Below, piece after piece: positions 40,082-48,179 of a stretch of 64,000 nt of DNA. Source of the stretch: DATLGB01 sp964242305 (GTDB taxonomy: Bacteria > Actinomycetota > Thermoleophilia > Solirubrobacterales > Solirubrobacteraceae); NCBI GenBank assembly GCA_964242305.1, contig CAXTBB010000014.1:20891-84890 (forward strand), in the 5' to 3' direction. Below the pieces are notes generated by a model. The model had not been told where the DNA came from and ran no database searches. It worked only from the letters and a program-made list of their open reading frames with translations. The first letter of the stretch is position 1; each line of letters opens with the position of its first letter. A program made the translations under genes and the position numbers.

Positions 40082-42113
40082 CCGGGAACGGGCGACCGAC
40101 GTGATACCCCTGCGCGTAGTCGACGCCCGCCGCGCGCAGCATCTCCACCGTCTCCTCGTCTCCGACGAACTCGGCGATGGTCTGCTTGCCGAGCCCGTGG
40201 GCCATCCCGACGATCGCCTCGATGACCAGCTCGTCGGTGCGCGATCGCGGCGACTGCACGAACTCGCCGTCGATCTTCAGGAACGCCGCCGGAAGGTGCT
40301 TGAGGTAGCTGAACGAGCCGAACCCCGTGCCGAAGTCGTCGATCGCGAGGCGGCAGCCCAGCTCACCCAGCGCGTCGGCCATCGTCCGGGCGTCCTCCAT
40401 GTTGGCGATCGTCGCCGTCTCCGTGATCTCCAGGATCAGCCGCGTCGGATCGGCGCCGCGTTCGCGCAGTGACCGGCTGATGTGCGCGATGAGGTCCTCG
40501 TCGTCCAACGATCGGCCGGACAGGTTGACCTCGAGCTCGAGGTCGTCGTGCTCGGCCAGCAGGGCGACCGCCGCCGACACCACCCACCGGTCGATGTCGT
40601 GGATCTGCCCGCTGCGCTCCGCCGTCGGGAGGAAGGCGCCCGGCAGCACGACCTTGTCCATGTCGTGCATGCGGATGAGGACCTCGTAGCGGGAGAGCCG
40701 GCCGCCGTGAAGATCGAGGATCGGCTGGAGGTAGAGCTCGAAGCCGCCCCGGCTCAGCGCGCGCGCGATCCGCTCCTCCCAGTCGCCGCCGGAGGCGATG
40801 CGGGCGCGCTCGTGCTCGGGCCCGAAGACGACGCAGCGATCGCGGCCGGCGTCCTTGGCCGCATGCAGCGCCACGTCGGCGCGCGCGAGCGCCGCGCTCG
40901 CCGAGCCGCCTGCCTCGGCCAGCCTGACGCCGCCGACGCTCGTCGTCGATCGAATCCGCTCGCCGCCCACCTCGACATCGTGCGCGCGGACCGCGACCAC
41001 GATGCTGCGTGCGACCGCCTCGACCTGCTCGGCGTCGGCCATCGGAACCAGCACGCCGAGCTCATCACCGCCGAGCCGCGCGAGGATGTCCGTCGAGCGC
41101 AGCCGGCGGCGCAGCGCCTGGGCGACGCTGCGGATCAGCTCGTCGCCCGCGCGGTGACCGAGCGACTCGTTGATGCGCCTGACGCCGTCGAGGTTGAGCA
41201 CGAACAACGCGCCGCCCGTCGCGTAGCGTTCCGCATAGTCGATCGCGCGCTCGAGCTCAGCCTCGAAGCGGTGCCGGTTGGGAAGCCCGGTGAGCGCGTC
41301 GTGATCGGAGAGGTACCGCAGCTGCTGTTCGAAGCGGTGGCGCTCCGAGACGTCCCGCGCGATCACGGACACGCCGGCGATGCGCCCGTGGACGTCGTGC
41401 AGCGGAGACATCGCGACGGAGACGGCGAGGCGGCTGCCGTCCTTGCGCTCGCGCAGCGTCTCCCACGACTCGACCGGCCGGTCGGCGAGGGCGCGCGCGA
41501 CGAGGCGCTCGTCCTCGTCGGCGTGGCTGGCGGGCACGAGCCGGTGCGCGGGCAGGTCCAGCGCCTCCGTCTGGGAGTAGCCGAACAGCCGCTCGGCGGC
41601 CGGGTTCCAGGTGGTGATCACATCACCGTCGGTGATCGTGTAGATCGCGTCGTTGGAGGACTTGACGACGGACGCGAGCAGCGTCCGAGCCTCGTCGGCG
41701 CGCAACCGGTCAGTCACGTTCTCGCAGACGCCGAGCATGCGGAGCACGGCGCCGTCCGGGCTGGTGACGACCTCGCCGTGGGTGCTCATGAGGATCTCCG
41801 TGCCGTCCGCGCAGACGACTCGCTTGACGTCCGAGAAGGGCTGATGGTCGGTGAAGGCCTTGCGGTTGCGCTCCTCGACGGACGCGCGGTCGTCCTCGTG
41901 CACATGGGCGAGGAACGTCTCGTAGGTGGGCTCGAACGCCTGCGGCGCGTAGCCGTAGATGCGGAAGAGCTCATCGGACCAGGTGACCCGGTTGGGAGCG
42001 ACGTCCCACTCCCAGCTGCCGATCCGGGCGAGCTTCTGTGCCTCGGCGAGCATCCGCTGGCTGCGCTCGAGCTCAGCCAGCAGCCCGGCGTCCGTCAAGA
42101 CCTGGGGGGCCAT
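40053..42113 (-). CDS. PAS-PAS-GGDEF-EAL cyclic-di-GMP signalling protein
   Basis: A 686-aa soluble protein: PAS domains at about 20-140 and 150-270, GGDEF at about 280-430 and EAL at about 440-680. The GGDEF motif reads RLGGDELGVLV (Leu for Phe), so cyclase activity is doubtful. EAL residues are present as YEVLIRM, VNLSGRSL, LEITETA, IDDFGTGFGSFSYLK and FLKIDGEFV, so phosphodiesterase activity is likely. The 3' end overlaps the convergent gene by 29 nt. A long open frame upstream of ATG 42113 is a shadow of moa genes. Confidence 0.9.
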   Translation of the reverse strand: MAPQVLTDAGLLAELERSQRMLAEAQKLARIGSWEWDVAPNRVTWSDELFRIYGYAPQAFEPTYETFLAHVHEDDRASVEERNRKAFTDHQPFSDVKRVVCADGTEILMSTHGEVVTSPDGAVLRMLGVCENVTDRLRADEARTLLASVVKSSNDAIYTITDGDVITTWNPAAERLFGYSQTEALDLPAHRLVPASHADEDERLVARALADRPVESWETLRERKDGSRLAVSVAMSPLHDVHGRIAGVSVIARDVSERHRFEQQLRYLSDHDALTGLPNRHRFEAELERAIDYAERYATGGALFVLNLDGVRRINESLGHRAGDELIRSVAQALRRRLRSTDILARLGGDELGVLVPMADAEQVEAVARSIVVAVRAHDVEVGGERIRSTTSVGGVRLAEAGGSASAALARADVALHAAKDAGRDRCVVFGPEHERARIASGGDWEERIARALSRGGFELYLQPILDLHGGRLSRYEVLIRMHDMDKVVLPGAFLPTAERSGQIHDIDRWVVSAAVALLAEHDDLELEVNLSGRSLDDEDLIAHISRSLRERGADPTRLILEITETATIANMEDARTMADALGELGCRLAIDDFGTGFGSFSYLKHLPAAFLKIDGEFVQSPRSRTDELVIEAIVGMAHGLGKQTIAEFVGDEETVEMLRAAGVDYAQGYHVGRPFPATRLSGTAG

Positions 42114-42142
42114 TGCTTCGCTATCGGCAGCGGGCGTGCCTG

Positions 42143-42784
42143 TCAGTCGTCGGACATCCGTCGAGCCGCGGGCAGATCGCCCTCGACCCACTCGCCCTCC
42201 TCGGCCTTGAAGATCGGGGCCTCGGCCTTGAGGCGGTCGATGATCGCCCGTGCGCCGGCGAAGGTCTCCCCGCGGTGGGGGCCGGACGCGGCCACGATCA
42301 CCGACGGCTCGCTGAGGCCGACGCGGCCGATGCGGTGCTCGACCGCCACCGCGCACAGCCCGTGACGCTCCGCCTCCGTCGCGGCGATGGCGGCCAGCAT
42401 CGGCTCGGCCATCTCCACGTAGGCCTCGTAGTCGAGGTGATCGACTGCACGCGTCATCCCCTCGAAGACGACCAGTGCGCCCGCGCGCGGGTCGCGGACG
42501 AGCTCCATCAGCGCGCCGGCGGCGATCGGGTCGGCGGTGATGCGCGCGCGGCGGACGACGCCGGCGCCACCCGACACGGGCGGGATCAGCGCCACCTCGT
42601 CCCCCGCCCCCACGCGTTCCCCGTCGTCGGCGTAGACGCGGTTGACGGCGACGATGTACGGGAGGTCGGGGTCGAACGCCGTGCGGACGTCGGCGACGGT
42701 CGCGGGGTCGGGCAGCTCGAGCACGACGGTCGGGGCGCCCGCGCGCTCGCGCAGCCCGGCGAAGAGGCGGACGGTCAGGCGCAT
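42143..42784 (-). CDS. moaX: MoaD-MoaE fusion, molybdopterin synthase
   Basis: A 213-aa protein. Residues 1-73 are ubiquitin-like MoaD (MRLTVRLFAGLRERAGAPTV to ALIPPVSGG) and residues about 78-205 are MoaE (ITADPIAAGALMELVRDPRA, RIGRVGLSEPSVIVAASGPH, KAEAPIFKAE). MoaD must end in a free Gly-Gly to carry sulfur, yet here Gly72-Gly73 is internal; by analogy to mycobacterial MoaX it needs cleavage after it. It makes molybdopterin from cPMP. Divergent from moaC. Confidence 0.92.
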   Translation of the reverse strand: MRLTVRLFAGLRERAGAPTVVLELPDPATVADVRTAFDPDLPYIVAVNRVYADDGERVGAGDEVALIPPVSGGAGVVRRARITADPIAAGALMELVRDPRAGALVVFEGMTRAVDHLDYEAYVEMAEPMLAAIAATEAERHGLCAVAVEHRIGRVGLSEPSVIVAASGPHRGETFAGARAIIDRLKAEAPIFKAEEGEWVEGDLPAARRMSDD

Positions 42785-42792
42785 GGCGCGCA

Positions 42793-42802
42793 ACTCTAGA
42801 CT
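42793..42802. promoter_or_regulatory. Overlapping divergent -10 boxes (moaDE / moaC)
   Basis: ACTCTAGACT contains minus-strand TAGAGT (42793-42798, 8 nt before ATG 42784) and plus-strand TAGACT (42797-42802, 7 nt before GTG 42810). They share the central TA and form a near-palindrome. Confidence 0.55.
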
Positions 42803-42809
42803 TGGCCGT

Positions 42810-43277
42810 GTGGGCTTGACGCACCTTGACGCCGATGGCAATGCGCGGATGGTCGACATCTCCGGCAAGGCGTCGACCGAGCGCTGGGCGCGGGCGCGGG
42901 CGGTCGTGCGCATGGCGCCGGAGACCGCCGCGCTGGTCGCGGCCGGGGACGTGCCGAAGGGGGACGTCGTGTCCGTCGCGCGCATCGCGGCGATCCAGGC
43001 GGCCAAGCGGACCGCCGAGCTGATTCCCCTGTGTCATCAGCTCGCGCTGTCGCACGCCGACTGCGCGGTGACGGTGGCCGAGGACAGCGTGACGCTCGTG
43101 TGCGAGGCGCGCACCGTGTCCGGCACGGGCGTGGAGATGGAGGCGCTGACCGCGGCGTCGGTCGGCGCGCTCACCGTCTACGACATGGTCAAGGGCGTCG
43201 AGAAGGGCGTGGTCATCGAGTCGGTCCTGCTGCTCGACAAGACGGGCGGGAAGTCCGGTGACTACCACCATGCGTGA
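42810..43277 (+). CDS. moaC: Cyclic pyranopterin monophosphate synthase MoaC
   Basis: A 155-aa MoaC: MVDISGKASTERWARARAVV, AELIPLCHQLALSHADCAVT and TGVEMEALTAASVGALTVYD with MVKGVEKG, all conserved. It converts the MoaA product to cPMP. GTG 42810 is 7 nt after TAGACT. It overlaps moaA by 20 nt, so the two Moco-entry enzymes are co-translated. Confidence 0.96.
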   Translation: MGLTHLDADGNARMVDISGKASTERWARARAVVRMAPETAALVAAGDVPKGDVVSVARIAAIQAAKRTAELIPLCHQLALSHADCAVTVAEDSVTLVCEARTVSGTGVEMEALTAASVGALTVYDMVKGVEKGVVIESVLLLDKTGGKSGDYHHA

Positions 43278-44256
43278 TCCATTGGTCGACGGCCACGGCC
43301 GCACCATCGGCGACGTCCGCATCTCCGTCACCGACCGCTGCAACTTCCGCTGCCAGTACTGCATGCCGGCCGAGGGACTGCCGTGGCTCGAGCGCGCGTC
43401 GGTGCTCTCCTACGAGGAGATGGCGCGCGTCGTCTCCCTTCTGGCCGACATGGGCGTCTCCGACGTCCGGTTGACCGGTGGCGAGCCGCTCGCCCGGCGC
43501 GACCTGCACCGGCTCATCGAGATGATCGCGCCGGTGGCCGGGGACCTGTCGTTGACCACCAACGGCTACCTGCTGCGCCGCCAGCTGCCCGACCTCGTCG
43601 CCGCGGGCCTGAAGCGGCTCAACGTGTCGCTGGACTCGCTGGCCCGCGATCGCTTCTTCGAGCTCACCCGCCGAGACGCGCTGGACGAGGTCCTGCTCGG
43701 CCTCGAAGCCGCCGAGGCCTACCCCGAGCTGCGGCCGATCAAGGTCAACGCGGTCGCGCTGCGCGACTTCACCGAGGACGAGGCGCTGCGCTTCGCCGAC
43801 CTGGCCCGGCGCAAGCCCTACGAGGTCCGCTTCATCGAGTTCATGCCGCTGGACGCCGACCGCAGCTGGGGCCCGGACCGCGTCCTGCCCAACGACGAGC
43901 TGCGCGCGCTCATCCACGCCACCTACCCGCTCGAGCCCATGGGCCGGCCGCGGTCGGGCACGTCCTCGCGCTGGCGCTTCGCGGACGGCACGGGCACGAT
44001 CGGCTTCATCTCCCCCGTCTCGCATCCGTTCTGCGGGGACTGCAACCGCATCCGCCTGACCGCCGACGGCCGCCTGCGCACCTGCCTGTTCTCGCTGAAC
44101 GAGACCGACCTGCGCGGCCCGCTCCGCGACGGCGCCACCGACGACGACCTCGAGGCGATCCTCCGCGCGGCCGTGTGGCAGAAGGAGCTCAAGCACCACA
44201 TCAACGAGCCGGGCTTCGTCCAGCCGGCCCGCTCGATGTCGCAGATCGGCGGGTGA
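43258..44256 (+). CDS. moaA: GTP 3',8-cyclase MoaA
   Basis: A 332-aa radical SAM enzyme with the N-terminal cluster CNFRCQYC, the SAM motif LTGGEPLARRD and the C-terminal cluster HPFCGDCNRIRLTADGRLRT followed by C. It ends with the family-typical MSQIGG. It performs the first step of Moco synthesis. Its TGA is already part of palindrome C. Confidence 0.97.
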   Translation: MTTTMRDPLVDGHGRTIGDVRISVTDRCNFRCQYCMPAEGLPWLERASVLSYEEMARVVSLLADMGVSDVRLTGGEPLARRDLHRLIEMIAPVAGDLSLTTNGYLLRRQLPDLVAAGLKRLNVSLDSLARDRFFELTRRDALDEVLLGLEAAEAYPELRPIKVNAVALRDFTEDEALRFADLARRKPYEVRFIEFMPLDADRSWGPDRVLPNDELRALIHATYPLEPMGRPRSGTSSRWRFADGTGTIGFISPVSHPFCGDCNRIRLTADGRLRTCLFSLNETDLRGPLRDGATDDDLEAILRAAVWQKELKHHINEPGFVQPARSMSQIGG

Positions 44257-44286
44257 GAATGAGGGGACAGTCCCCTCATTCCCACC
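44252..44286. repeat. REP-like palindrome C after moaA
   Basis: Arms 44252-44267 and 44271-44286 pair at 15 of 16 positions around CAG; the core reads GAGGGGACAGTCCCCTC. It contains the moaA stop codon. A second short dyad TCAGG-7-CCTGA (44295-44311) abuts the moeA ATG. A possible terminator or processing site between moaA and moeA. Confidence 0.7.
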
Positions 44287-44310
44287 GGCGGGACTCAGGG
44301 GACAGGCCTG

Positions 44311-45504
44311 ATGCTTAGCCGCGAGGAGGCGTGGACGCTGATCGCCGACCGTGCGGCGCCGTTGCCGGCCGAGACCGTGGCGCTGGGCGACGCCGCCGGT
44401 CGCGTACTTGCCGCCGACGTCGTCTGCCCGATCGACATCCCCGGCTTCGACCGCTCGGCGATGGACGGCTACGCGCTGCAGGCCTTCGCCGCGCCGGCGC
44501 TGCTGCGCGTGGTCGGCGAGGTGGCTGCGGGCGGGACGGGTGACCTCGATGTCGGTCTCGGCACGTGCGCGCGCATCTTCACGGGCGGGGCGCTGCCCCG
44601 CGGCGCCGACGCCGTCGAGCGCCAGGAGGTCGTCACCGTCGTCGACGACGACCACGTCCACATCGACCACGCCGTGACCACCGCCCAGAACGTGCGCTTC
44701 CGCGGCGAGGACGTCCCCGCCGGCACGACGCTGCTCCACACGGGCGACCTGATCGGGCCGCACGCGCTGAGCGCGGTCGCCGCGGCCGGCGTCGCGACGC
44801 TGTCCGTCCGTCGCCGCCCGCGGGTCGCCATCCTGGCCACGGGGGACGAGCTCGTCGCTCCGGGCACGCCGCTCGGTCCGGGCCAGATCTACGAGACCAA
44901 CTCGATCGCCCTGCGCGGGCTGATCGAGCGCGCGGGCGGCGTGCCCGTCGACCTCGGCACCGCCCCCGACGACCCCGCCGACATCGAGGCCCGCGTGCGC
45001 CGCGGCCTCGAGGAGTCCGACGTCCTGCTCGTCGCCGGCGGGGTGTCCGTGGGCGACCACGACCACGTCAAGGGCGCGCTGGACCGCGCGGGCGTCGAGG
45101 AGCTGTTCTGGCGCGTGCGCATCAAGCCCGGCAAGCCGCTGTTCTGCGGACAGACCGACACCGGCGCGTGGGCGTTCGGGCTGCCCGGCAACCCGCTGTC
45201 GGGGTTCGTCGCGTTCCTGGTCTTCGTCGCCCCGCTCCTGCGCCGCATGGCCGGGGAGGCGGACGCGATCGAGCCGCGGGTGCGGGTGCGCACCACCCGC
45301 GAGATCGCTCCGGTCGACGGCCGCACCACCTACCTGACCGCGACGCTGGCGCCCGGCGCCGACGGCATCCCCGACGCCACCCCCACGGAGGCGCAGGGGT
45401 CGGCGATGACGCTCGCCCTCGCTCGCGCCGACGCCTTCGTGATCGCCCCCGACACCGCGCCGTCCATCCCCGTCGGCGGCCTCGCCGACGCCCTCCTCCT
45501 CTAG
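44311..45504 (+). CDS. moeA: Molybdopterin molybdenumtransferase MoeA
   Basis: A 397-aa MoeA: DIPGFDRSAMDGYAL, TGGALPRGADAVERQEVV, FRGEDVPAGTTLL, LVAGGVSVGDHDHVKGALDR and FGLPGNPLSGFVAFLVF are all in place. It inserts molybdate into adenylated molybdopterin. It follows moaA with a 54-bp gap filled by palindromes. Confidence 0.96.
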   Translation: MLSREEAWTLIADRAAPLPAETVALGDAAGRVLAADVVCPIDIPGFDRSAMDGYALQAFAAPALLRVVGEVAAGGTGDLDVGLGTCARIFTGGALPRGADAVERQEVVTVVDDDHVHIDHAVTTAQNVRFRGEDVPAGTTLLHTGDLIGPHALSAVAAAGVATLSVRRRPRVAILATGDELVAPGTPLGPGQIYETNSIALRGLIERAGGVPVDLGTAPDDPADIEARVRRGLEESDVLLVAGGVSVGDHDHVKGALDRAGVEELFWRVRIKPGKPLFCGQTDTGAWAFGLPGNPLSGFVAFLVFVAPLLRRMAGEADAIEPRVRVRTTREIAPVDGRTTYLTATLAPGADGIPDATPTEAQGSAMTLALARADAFVIAPDTAPSIPVGGLADALLL

Positions 45505-45514
45505 CGGCGTCGAT

Positions 45515-45535
45515 CTCGGCGGGCGGCTCGCCGAG
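45515..45535. terminator. Hairpin between convergent moeA and M50 peptidase genes
   Basis: CTCGGCG, seven nucleotides, CGCCGAG: a perfect 7-bp stem in the 41-bp gap between the two convergent stops; a likely bidirectional terminator. Confidence 0.5.
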
Positions 45536-45545
45536 GCCCTCTGCG

Positions 45546-46218
45546 TTAGTGGCCGAACAGCACGAGCGCGAGGTTGATCAGCACGAAGGCAATGCCGATC
45601 GCCCAGAACATTGCCGGGCCGGACTCCGAGCGCGGCGTGACCGGCCGCGGCTCCACGGGCAACCCGCGCGCCTCTGCACGCGCTCGCCGGATGATCTCGC
45701 CGTCGCTGGCAGTGCCGTCTTCAGAGATCCTGGACGTGAAGTTCATCGCTGCTTCGAGGACGGTGAACAGCGCCAGCGACCCGAGGAAGAGACTCAGCGG
45801 GCGCGCCCCGGTCACAAAGACGCACACGACGCCTTCGAACAGGCCCAGGGCCACTTCAGCGAACGGACCTGCGACGCCGATGACGACCAACCGCTGCGGC
45901 GGGACCGACCGTCAGGTCCATTTCCAAGGACCCCGTTGTCCGCCTGATCGTCAACCGGGTCGGCCGTGCGCCGCACACGCGAGCGGCCAGGTAGTGGCCG
46001 AACTCGTGCACCGCGACGTTGAGCGGGCTCGCCACCACCATCAACAGCGCTCCGAGGAGGAGATCTCCGCTCACGCGACCCCATCGGCTCACGGAGGGCG
46101 GGACGACAAGCGCTGTGCGCGCAGCTGGACGAGTCGCGGACTCGCCGCTGATGGAGCGGCCGGCGAGGATCGCGCTCGACTGGGTGACGGTGCGGCCGGC
46201 GCCGAGCTCGAGCACCAA
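45546..46218 (-). pseudogene. M50-type membrane metallopeptidase gene with a frameshift
   Basis: The first frame has a helix (DLLLGALLMVVASPLNVAVH) leading into the zinc motif HEFGHYLAARVCGARPTRLT and GSLEMDLTV. The second frame resumes with RLVVIGVAGPFAEVALGLFE, then two more helices to 45546. One extra base around 45904-45909 separates them. The family is the Site-2-protease-like M50B group. The N-terminal boundary is uncertain, and codon use is less GC3-rich than in neighbours. Confidence 0.65.
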
Positions 46219-46248
46219 CGACTCGCGGAACCGGCCGGGCGTGAGGCG

Positions 46249-46620
46249 TCACCCGCGGCCGCGGGCGCGCTCGAGCCGGCGCCGGTCGCGCTTGGTCGGG
46301 CGGGCACCGGCGTCGTCGTACTGCGGGCGCGTGAGCCGGCGCTGCTGCTGCGCCTCCGCGCGGGCCTCGATGGACGCGTCCGTCTCCGTGTAGAGGCCGG
46401 TCGCGAGCGCGGCGGAGACGCGCCGCTCGGACAGGGCAAGGACGGTCAGGACGCGCTTGGTCGGGCCGAGGCGCAGCTCGAGGACGTCGCCGGGCTTGAT
46501 CTCCCGGCTCGCCTTGGCCACGGCGCCGTTGACCGTCACCCGTCCGGCCTTCAGCGCGTCCGCCGCCACCCCGCGCGTCTTGGTCAGGCGCGCCGCCCAC
46601 AGCCACTTGTCGATGCGCAC
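46249..46620 (-). CDS. S4-domain RNA-binding protein (Hsp15/RqcP-like)
   Basis: A 123-aa protein from GTG 46620: VRIDKWLWAARLTKTRGVAA, then AGRVTVNGAVAKASREIKPG is a canonical S4 domain of the heat-shock-protein-15 family. The C-terminal 50 residues are highly basic (RPTKRDRRRLERARGRG). It probably binds 23S rRNA or stalled 50S-nascent-chain complexes in ribosome quality control. Confidence 0.9.
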   Translation of the reverse strand: MRIDKWLWAARLTKTRGVAADALKAGRVTVNGAVAKASREIKPGDVLELRLGPTKRVLTVLALSERRVSAALATGLYTETDASIEARAEAQQQRRLTRPQYDDAGARPTKRDRRRLERARGRG

Positions 46621-46656
46621 GACACCAGGATGCCGCACGAGGCGGAGCGAGGGCGC

Positions 46657-46887
46657 TCAGACGCGGGCGCCCTCGTGCTCACGGGCGCGGCGGAGATGCT
46701 GCTGAAGCGCCGTCGCCTCTGAGATGGCTTCGGAAATCGACCGGTTGTGGTTGCGGCTGTTGCGATACCGGCGTCTCCACCGCCGGTCGAACATCCCTCG
46801 AAGCGCATCACGAAGCATGCGATCGTCATCGGCCGTAAGCGCACTCGACTCAATCGACCGGGCGCGCCCCCGTTTCCCGCCGGACAC
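46657..46887 (-). CDS. Hypothetical small basic protein
   Basis: A 76-aa open frame from GTG 46887: SGGKRGRARSIESSALTADD, MLRDALRGMFDRRWRRRYRN and a helical tail. Codon third positions are less GC-rich than in neighbours, suggesting horizontal origin or chance. It overlaps the next small frame by 38 nt. No family known. Confidence 0.35.
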   Translation of the reverse strand: MSGGKRGRARSIESSALTADDDRMLRDALRGMFDRRWRRRYRNSRNHNRSISEAISEATALQQHLRRAREHEGARV

Positions 46888-47041
46888 GGCGGGGGATCAG
46901 CACGGGTCCGCGGTGCCCGCCGACGCCGCGCAGGATGTAGGCCCCGTCGCGCGTCTGTGACCGCCGGAAGATGGGCGCGAGCAGTTTCAGGACGAGCGGG
47001 TTGACCTCATGTCGGGAGCGAGGCGTGTTCCTATGGGCCAC
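46850..47041 (-). CDS. Hypothetical small protein
   Basis: A 63-aa frame from GTG 47041: NPLVLKLLAPIFRRSQTRDG, AYILRGVGGHRGPVLIPRRV. It has high GC3 and an AGGA element 8 nt upstream, so it looks more genuine than the overlapping downstream frame. Function unknown. Confidence 0.4.
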   Translation of the reverse strand: MAHRNTPRSRHEVNPLVLKLLAPIFRRSQTRDGAYILRGVGGHRGPVLIPRRVRRETGARPVD

Positions 47042-47092
47042 TTAGGAGTCCTACGCGCCACGATGGCGAACGCTGACGCGATAGTGGACGGC

Positions 47093-47650
47093 ATGCGCGA
47101 CCTCGAGACACCACAGGGAACCGCCCGCGTCCACGAGCAGGAAGCGCCGGGCGCGTGGGCCCGGCTGCTGCTGGGACACGGTGCCGGCGGAAGCGTCTCC
47201 GCGCCCGATCTGCAGACGGCGGCGCGGACGGCGCTCGAGCACGGCGTCAGCGTCGCGCTGGTGGAGCAGCCCTACCGGGTGGCCGGGAAGAAGTCCACGC
47301 CGCGCCCGCCCGTACTCGACGAGGCGTGGACGAGCGTCGCCGACCAGCTGCCGCAGGATCTCCCGCTCCTCTTCGGCGGCCGCTCGTCCGGGGCGCGGGT
47401 CGCCTGCCGGACCAGTTCGCGGGCGATCGGCGTGCTCGCGCTGGCCTTCCCGCTCATCACTCCGAACGGCACCTCGAGGCAGGAGGAGCTCGACGGTGTG
47501 GACGTCCCGTTGCTGATCGTGCAGGGCGCCAGCGACCGCTTCGGCGTGCCCGACGGCGCCGTCGTGGTCCGCGGCGACCACGGCCTGAAGGCGGACCAAC
47601 GCGCCATCGCAGAGGCGATCGCAAGCTGGCTCAACGGCATCCGTTCCTGA
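47093..47650 (+). CDS. Alpha/beta hydrolase (KANL3/TEX30, dienelactone-hydrolase-like)
   Basis: A 185-aa compact hydrolase: LLLGHGAGGSVSAPDLQTAA, nucleophile elbow GGRSSGARVACRTS, acid in VQGASDRFGVPDG and His in VRGDHGLKA. Start ATG 47093 is preferred (GATAGT 7 nt upstream); in-frame starts back to 47009 add a non-conserved leader. Substrate unknown. Confidence 0.85.
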   Translation: MRDLETPQGTARVHEQEAPGAWARLLLGHGAGGSVSAPDLQTAARTALEHGVSVALVEQPYRVAGKKSTPRPPVLDEAWTSVADQLPQDLPLLFGGRSSGARVACRTSSRAIGVLALAFPLITPNGTSRQEELDGVDVPLLIVQGASDRFGVPDGAVVVRGDHGLKADQRAIAEAIASWLNGIRS

Positions 47651-47699
47651 GGAGTAACGTCCGCCGGAGGGAGTCTCACAACCGGGAGGAGAACCGGAT

Positions 47700-48179
47700 A
47701 TGTCACGCGCGAACGTGTCGCTGGAGGTCAACGGCACCCATTACGACAGGGAGGTCGAGCCGCGCACGCTGCTCGTGCACTTCCTGCGCGACGACCTGGG
47801 GCTCACCGGCACCCACGTTGGATGCGACACCTCCAACTGCGGGGCCTGTACCTGCCACCTCAACGGCGAGGCGGTCAAGTCGTGCACCGTCCTCGCGGTC
47901 CAGGCCGACGGCGCGGAGGTCACCACGATCGAGGGCATGGGCTCTGCGCCCGACGACCTCCACCCGCTTCAGGAGGCCTTCTGGAACAACCACGGCCTCC
48001 AGTGCGGCTACTGCACGCCGGGGATGATCATGGCCTCCGCCGACCTGCTGCAGCGCAACCCGAGCCCGACCGAGACGGAGGTCCGCGAGGCGCTCGCCGG
48101 CAACCTGTGTCGCTGCACGGGCTACCACAACATCGTCAAGTCGGTCCTCGACGCGGCCTCGAAGGGAGCGCCTGCATGA
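47700..48179 (+). CDS. coxS: 2Fe-2S subunit of an aerobic CO dehydrogenase / xanthine dehydrogenase-family enzyme
   Basis: A 159-aa small subunit. The plant-type cluster is THVGCDTSNCGACTCHLNGE with a distal Cys, and the all-helical cluster is QCGYCTPGMIMAS with CRCTGYHNIV. It relays electrons from the Moco subunit to FAD. A Shine-Dalgarno (GGGAGGAG) precedes the ATG. It begins an overlapping operon that runs to about 53.98 kb. Confidence 0.93.
   Translation: MSRANVSLEVNGTHYDREVEPRTLLVHFLRDDLGLTGTHVGCDTSNCGACTCHLNGEAVKSCTVLAVQADGAEVTTIEGMGSAPDDLHPLQEAFWNNHGLQCGYCTPGMIMASADLLQRNPSPTETEVREALAGNLCRCTGYHNIVKSVLDAASKGAPA

Noticed and set aside
42114..43364. Very long minus-strand open frame running upstream of the EAL protein
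   Set aside because: The stretch is antisense or out of frame to moaD-moaE, moaC and moaA; its composition is Arg/Asp/Gly-rich shadow sequence without domains.
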